From positions 1 through 9,569 of the forward strand of contig JAIRPZ010000074.1 of assembly GCA_031256755.1 (NCBI GenBank): a stretch of DNA of 9,569 nt, in the 5' to 3' direction. This DNA comes from Planctomycetaceae bacterium (GTDB lineage Bacteria > Planctomycetota > Planctomycetia > Pirellulales > Thermoguttaceae). The notes beneath the pieces were generated by a model, which saw nothing but the letters and a program-made list of their open reading frames with translations, made no database searches and had not been told where the DNA came from. This document shows positions 6,883-9,569 of this stretch, piece after piece. Made by a program: the position numbers and the translations under genes. Each line of letters begins with the position of its first letter. Positions within the stretch are counted from its first letter, which is position 1.

Positions 6883-6910
6883 ATTATACCTGCTGTAGAA
6901 TCTCAATCAA
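6883..6910 (-). promoter_or_regulatory. Distal promoter of the diguanylate cyclase gene
   Basis: On the minus strand TTGATT (6910-6905) is followed after 16 nt by a perfect TATAAT (6888-6883). The start point would be near 6876, about 73 nt before the ATG at 6803, or about 10 nt before the in-frame GTG at 6866. The -35 overlaps the stop codon of the upstream 84-residue gene. This is the best consensus promoter in the window. Confidence 0.5.
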
Positions 6911-7157
6911 GCCATTCGGCAACGACTGCGTTTTCGGGGAAAATGAATTTTCGGACAAATAGATAACCGAACCGCCTACTGTAATACACCGATCTCTTTT
7001 CCCATTCAGCGGCAAATGCGTCAAACAAGGGCATTTTTGCGGCTTTCAGCACTTCTAAAACCTCTTTCAATTCGCATAATTTGCATAACGTAATGATTTC
7101 CAAATCTTCTCCGTTGTCCTCTTCGCTTTCAATGATCGTTTCGGTCATTGCAGTCAT
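6903..7157 (-). CDS. Hypothetical 84-residue acidic protein
   Basis: I do not recognise this protein with confidence. It is 84 aa, has an acidic N-terminus (IIESEEDNGEDLEI), a central segment LCKLCELKEVLEVLKAAKMP (about 24-43) with a C-x-x-C spacing that could be accidental, an aromatic basic stretch WEKRSVYYSRRFGYLFVRK and the end FIFPENAVVAEWLD. It has no signal peptide or membrane helix. The alternation resembles small DUF2007-type proteins (a strand, a helix that 'selects between' two elements, then a final strand plus helix), but this is a weak impression. The ATG at 7157 lies 9 nt after the stop of the preceding minus-strand frame, suggesting coupled translation; a second ATG at 7148 is possible. 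It ends about 100 bp before the diguanylate cyclase on the same strand. Confidence 0.5.
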   Translation of the reverse strand: MTAMTETIIESEEDNGEDLEIITLCKLCELKEVLEVLKAAKMPLFDAFAAEWEKRSVYYSRRFGYLFVRKFIFPENAVVAEWLD

Positions 7158-7166
7158 AAGCCAATC

Positions 7167-7426
7167 TCATTCTTGTTCAGTAATGACAACACAAGTCCGA
7201 ACTTCCTTCTGTGCATCGGTTAACTGCCAAGAGACATTGCTAAACAGATCGGAGTATTCCTTGTGTATGCATTCTCTGCTGTCGTCAAATCGGCCGCAAA
7301 CTAACTCCAATTTTTCCCGTCAAACGTCCGGCAACGCTGTTTTTCCTCTTGTTTTTGATCGCGGTCATACGAATACAGAAAGAAACTAAAACCAAAAATA
7401 ATAACGGCGAAGAGAAAATAAAACAT
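7167..7426 (-). pseudogene. Small membrane protein gene split by a -1 frameshift
   Basis: Two minus-strand frames join into one plausible protein. The first starts with ATG at 7426, encodes a hydrophobic anchor (FYFLFAVIIFGFSFFLY) followed by a charged stretch (DRDQKQEEKQRCRTFDGK), and stops at 7301-7303. The second frame overlaps it and continues LELVCGRFDDSRECIHKEYS, then DLFSNVSWQLTDAQKEV and VVITEQE, ending at TGA 7167-7169; it has no convincing start of its own. They meet at a run of five A on the minus strand (7315-7311). One extra A would fuse them into about 86 residues with an N-terminal membrane anchor and a soluble tail. The 84-residue gene starts 9 nt further on. This is either a real inactivating deletion, a sequencing or assembly slip, or two unrelated chance frames. 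No Shine-Dalgarno precedes 7426. This covers most of the otherwise gene-free 7158-7543. Confidence 0.35.
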
Positions 7427-7528
7427 CGGCGGGGAGGAAATTGCCGAAAAATTAAGTTTTTTGATTTTAACATTCTTCGGGAAATCCGCAAGACAAGAGG
7501 GGGATGGTTTTGCAGCGGATTCATTTTG

Positions 7529-7534
7529 TATAAT
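7529..7534 (+). promoter_or_regulatory. -10 element directly before the glutaminase-dus pair
   Basis: A perfect TATAAT ends 9 nt before the ATG at 7544, with no Shine-Dalgarno between. TTGCAG at 7510-7515 is only 13 nt upstream, too close for a standard -35. A start at the normal distance from the -10 leaves a leader of only a few nucleotides. Confidence 0.45.
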
Positions 7535-7543
7535 AATAACTAT

Positions 7544-8308
7544 ATGCGTATTGCGCTGGCTCAAATAGGTTCACTCATCGGCGGATTCGATGAAAATTGC
7601 CGGAAAATCGTCGATTCCGCCCGAAAAGCCGCCGGAAAACATGCCGATCTGGTCTTGTTTCCCGAACTGTCCGTATGCGGTTATCCGCCGATGGATCTGC
7701 TGGATCAGGACTGTTTTGCGGAACTCAATATCCGCACAGTGCGGCAATTACAGCAATTACTCCCGCCTGATATTGCTGCCGGCATCGGCTTTGTCAACCG
7801 GACTCCTTATTCACACGGGAAAAAACTGGTGAACGAGTACGGTATCATTCAGCATGGAAAACTTGCCTTTGAACAAATCAAAACGCTGCTGCCGACTTAC
7901 GACGTGTTTGACGAAGCCCGGAACTTTGAACCTGCCCAAAGCCGGTCATTTTTTGAATGGAAAGGAATCCGTATCGGCATTGCCGTCTGCGAAGATGTTT
8001 GGCGTGAAACGGATATACCCGGAACCGCTTATCTTTGCGATCCGGTGCAGGAACTGTTTAATTTAGGGATCGATTTGCTTTGTGTGCCATCGGCATCGCC
8101 ATTTGTTTCCGGCAAACTTCCGGTGCGGCAGCGGCTTGCCGCCCGCATTGCCCGCCGGGGAAATGTGCCGGTCGTTTATCTCAATGCGGTTGGTGCGAAT
8201 GATTCGATTGTGTTTGACGGACGCTCGTTTGTGATGCTGCCGCACGCCGAAACCGCGGTCGAAGCCGCCGCATTTGAAGAAGACCTCGTTGTCTGGGATT
8301 TTCCATGA
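7544..8308 (+). CDS. Stand-alone nitrilase-type glutaminase domain of NAD synthetase type
   Basis: 254-aa carbon-nitrogen hydrolase with the Glu-Lys-Cys triad: E41 in LVLFPELSVCGYPPMDLL, K113 in FEQIKTLLPTYDVFDEARNF and C149 in IAVCEDVW. The flanking motifs (ASPFVSGKLPVRQRLAAR, YLNAVGANDSIVFDGRSFVM and the end FEEDLVVWDF) are those of the N-terminal glutamine amidotransferase domain of NadE, which releases ammonia from glutamine for NAD synthesis. The C-terminal ATP-dependent synthetase domain (normally about 280 further residues) is absent: the frame stops at 8308 and a dus gene begins at once. Possible readings are a separate glutaminase subunit for an NAD synthetase encoded elsewhere, or an amidase with another substrate. 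The ATG at 7544 begins exactly where homology begins (MRIALAQIGSLIGGF); the frame is open upstream to 7349 but that part is not family-like. The ATGA overlap suggests coupling with dus. Confidence 0.85.
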   Translation: MRIALAQIGSLIGGFDENCRKIVDSARKAAGKHADLVLFPELSVCGYPPMDLLDQDCFAELNIRTVRQLQQLLPPDIAAGIGFVNRTPYSHGKKLVNEYGIIQHGKLAFEQIKTLLPTYDVFDEARNFEPAQSRSFFEWKGIRIGIAVCEDVWRETDIPGTAYLCDPVQELFNLGIDLLCVPSASPFVSGKLPVRQRLAARIARRGNVPVVYLNAVGANDSIVFDGRSFVMLPHAETAVEAAAFEEDLVVWDFP

Positions 8309-9300
8309 AATTAGGGAGTATCAATATCCGTTTTCCGGTTATTCAGGCGGCACTTTCCGGTTATTCCGATGCACCGATGCGGAAACTTGCCCGGCGTTTC
8401 GGTGCGGAATTCGTTCTTTGCGAAGTGATGCTTGACCAATTTGTTGTTGCCGTATCGAAACGGAAAGCCCGGTTTTACTTCGCCGACACTGATGAGCATC
8501 CGGTCGGTGCGCAACTGATGGGAAGCGAGCCGGCGCAATTTGTCCGGGCGGCACAGCGGCTGGTGAACGAGGGATTTGATCTGATTGATCTCAACTTTGC
8601 GTGTCCTGTCAAAAAAGTTCTCGGACGCGGACGCGGCGGATATTTGATGAGCGATCCGCAGTCCGCACTGCATATTGCGGCGGCGGTCCGGGAGAATTTG
8701 CCGGAGCGGGTGCCGCTGACGATCAAACTCCGCAAGGGTTTTGACGATTCGCCGGAGAGCCGGGAAAAGTTTTTTATGATTTTGGACGGAGCGGTCGAAT
8801 GCGGCGTTTGCGGTTTTACGGTTCACGGACGTACTGTCCGTCAGCGGTATGAGGGACAAAGCGATTGGACATTTCTGCGTGAGGTGAAGGACTATCTGAC
8901 TGCCAAAAAACGGCAGGATATAACGGTGATCGGCAGCGGCGATTTGTTTACGGCGGAGGTGTGCGGGCGGCGGCTGCGTGAAAGCGGTGCGGACGGCTTG
9001 GCATTAGCGCGGGGCGTGATCGGCAATCCATGGCTTTTCCGCGAGGTTGCGGCATTGCTGAACGGGGAACCGGTGCCGAATCCGCCGGATTTAGCGGAAC
9101 AGAGTGCGGTCATTGCGGAACATTTTCGGATGGCGGCTGATCTTTACGGGGAATGCCGTGCGGCGGCGACAATGCGGGCATTCGGTGTCCGGTACAGTTT
9201 GCTTCATCCGGCGGCGGACGCGGTGCGGCAGGATTTCGTGCGGGCAAAAACCGCCGGTGATTGGCAAAATATCCTGAAAAAATGGTACGGAGGGAATTAG
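8305..9300 (+). CDS. dus: tRNA-dihydrouridine synthase, DusB/NifR3-like
   Basis: FMN enzyme that reduces uridine to 5,6-dihydrouridine in the tRNA D-loop using NADPH. 331 aa: TIM barrel first, helical tRNA-binding domain after about 245. Visible motifs: PVIQAALSGYSDAPMRKLAR (11-30, the variant of PxxxAPMxGxTDxxFR), the catalytic cysteine in LNFACPVKKVLG (C100), KLRKGF (K141), TVHGRTVRQRYEG (H174), VIGSGDLFTAE (208-218) and the phosphate-binding ALARGVIGNPWLFRE (233-247). The usual N-M-G-C-P is N-F-A-C-P here, followed by GRGRGGYLMS, a form I associate with planctomycetes (inference). The start codon overlaps the glutaminase stop (ATGA), so the two genes are very likely co-transcribed. No Shine-Dalgarno is needed or seen. 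The exact subfamily is less certain than the enzyme class. Confidence 0.93.
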   Translation: MKLGSINIRFPVIQAALSGYSDAPMRKLARRFGAEFVLCEVMLDQFVVAVSKRKARFYFADTDEHPVGAQLMGSEPAQFVRAAQRLVNEGFDLIDLNFACPVKKVLGRGRGGYLMSDPQSALHIAAAVRENLPERVPLTIKLRKGFDDSPESREKFFMILDGAVECGVCGFTVHGRTVRQRYEGQSDWTFLREVKDYLTAKKRQDITVIGSGDLFTAEVCGRRLRESGADGLALARGVIGNPWLFREVAALLNGEPVPNPPDLAEQSAVIAEHFRMAADLYGECRAAATMRAFGVRYSLLHPAADAVRQDFVRAKTAGDWQNILKKWYGGN

Positions 9301-9337
9301 GTTGTTTCCAAACATGCCGCCGTGATTTCATTGATTG

Positions 9338-9367
9338 ATGATAACACTTCTATTGAATGATAACACT
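9338..9367. repeat. 11-bp direct repeat, period 19
   Basis: ATGATAACACT occurs at 9338-9348 and 9357-9367, each preceded by ATTG or ATTGA. It lies between the 3' ends of two convergent genes, so an operator function is not favoured by position. It could be a small repeat element or a target-site-like remnant. Confidence 0.55.
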
Positions 9368-9384
9368 GCATTCTTTTTCATACG

Positions 9385-9569
9385 TCAAAATCCGGCGGAC
9401 ATAGTTCCGGCTTCCGCCTTTTTATCTATCGCCTTTTTCATCAATTCCGAAATCGTATCGAAAATCTGACCGCCGATTTTTGCCTGCCCGGAAAACGAAT
9501 CCCCGGAAAATTCCGCCGTCATCACAACACCGCTTTTTTCACCGGCTTTCGCCAAAACCGCACAAACAT
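9385..9569 (-). CDS. 3' end of an unrecognised gene, cut by the window edge
   Basis: The last 60 codons of a minus-strand gene enter from the right edge and stop at TGA 9385-9387. The visible part reads VCAVLAKAGEKSGVVMTAEF, then SGDSFSGQAKIGGQIFDTIS and ELMKKAIDKKAEAGTMSAGF. It looks like a strand-rich stretch followed by an amphipathic lysine-rich helix, with no membrane segment. The balanced composition and the absence of stops argue that it is coding. I do not recognise the family. It is convergent with dus, 84 bp away. Confidence 0.6.
   Translation of the reverse strand, partial: VCAVLAKAGEKSGVVMTAEFSGDSFSGQAKIGGQIFDTISELMKKAIDKKAEAGTMSAGF
9394..9423 (+). terminator. Possible intrinsic terminator of the glutaminase-dus operon
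   Basis: GGCGGA (9394-9399) can pair with TCCGCC (9413-9418) around a 13-nt loop, followed by TTTTT (9419-9423). It lies about 95 nt after the dus stop and inside the 3' end of the convergent gene, so it may simply be coding sequence. The stem is only 6 bp. Confidence 0.3.

Noticed and set aside
7301..7320. Programmed -1 frameshift in the small membrane gene
   Set aside because: The phase at GGG AAA AAT does not form an X XXY YYZ slippery heptamer, and a -1 slip of the P-site AAA would pair with GAA. An indel is simpler.
7081..7389. Plus-strand 102-residue frame over the small minus-strand genes
   Set aside because: It is Ser/Asn/Thr-rich and without domain-like pattern, while the opposite strand gives better protein-like sequence.
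7431..7440. Strong Shine-Dalgarno-like GGGGAGGAAA on the plus strand
   Set aside because: The only start codon at a suitable distance (TTG 7441-7443 region) opens a frame that stops after a few codons, so it marks no gene.
7349..7543. N-terminal extension of the glutaminase protein back to 7349
   Set aside because: The extension is rich in Lys, Arg and Asn and unlike the family, and the conserved domain begins exactly at the ATG at 7544.
1..9569. CRISPR array, tRNA or rRNA gene, insertion sequence or phage attachment site
   Set aside because: No regularly spaced repeats, no cloverleaf or conserved rRNA stretches, no transposase or integrase frame and no paired terminal inverted repeats were seen on reading both strands.

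Overview
The window reads as an ordinary bacterial chromosome segment, most likely from a member of the Planctomycetota (PVC group). The best pointers are the tRNA-dihydrouridine synthase, whose catalytic stretch LNFACPVKKVLG followed by GRGGYLMS resembles planctomycete Dus proteins as I remember them, a short frame ending in a PEP-CTERM-like hydrophobic plus poly-basic tail, and widespread absence of Shine-Dalgarno sequences. This placement is inference from remembered families; no search was run.

Layout. Positions 1-3408 (+) hold a probable operon: nspC (carboxynorspermidine decarboxylase), a class I SAM-dependent methyltransferase with a clear ribosome binding site, and bioA, whose ATG shares a base with the methyltransferase stop. 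A 241-bp convergent gap (3409-3649) holds AT-rich repeats and a minus-strand frame with a PEP-CTERM-like tail. glgC (ADP-glucose pyrophosphorylase) runs on the minus strand to 4960 and is divergent from a solitary flgB (5103-5537, +). flgB runs tail to tail, with a 3-nt gap, into a minus-strand PAS-GGDEF diguanylate cyclase (start at 6803). Behind it on the same strand lie an 84-residue acidic protein and, further upstream, a small membrane protein gene that appears split by a -1 frameshift in an A-run. From 7544 (+) a stand-alone nitrilase-type glutaminase domain, like the N-terminal half of glutamine-dependent NAD synthetase, overlaps a DusB-like gene by ATGA. The right edge carries the 3' end of an unrecognised minus-strand gene.

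How the parts fit. The left operon draws on aspartate, SAM and PLP chemistry (norspermidine or spermidine, biotin). glgC is central glycogen metabolism. flgB and the diguanylate cyclase are the motility and c-di-GMP pieces.

No single obvious novel system stands out. The points most worth a second look are: three genes whose -10 boxes lie only 6-10 nt before the ATG (probable leaderless mRNAs); the NAD-synthetase glutaminase domain without its synthetase half; the isolated flgB; and the small minus-strand genes next to the diguanylate cyclase.
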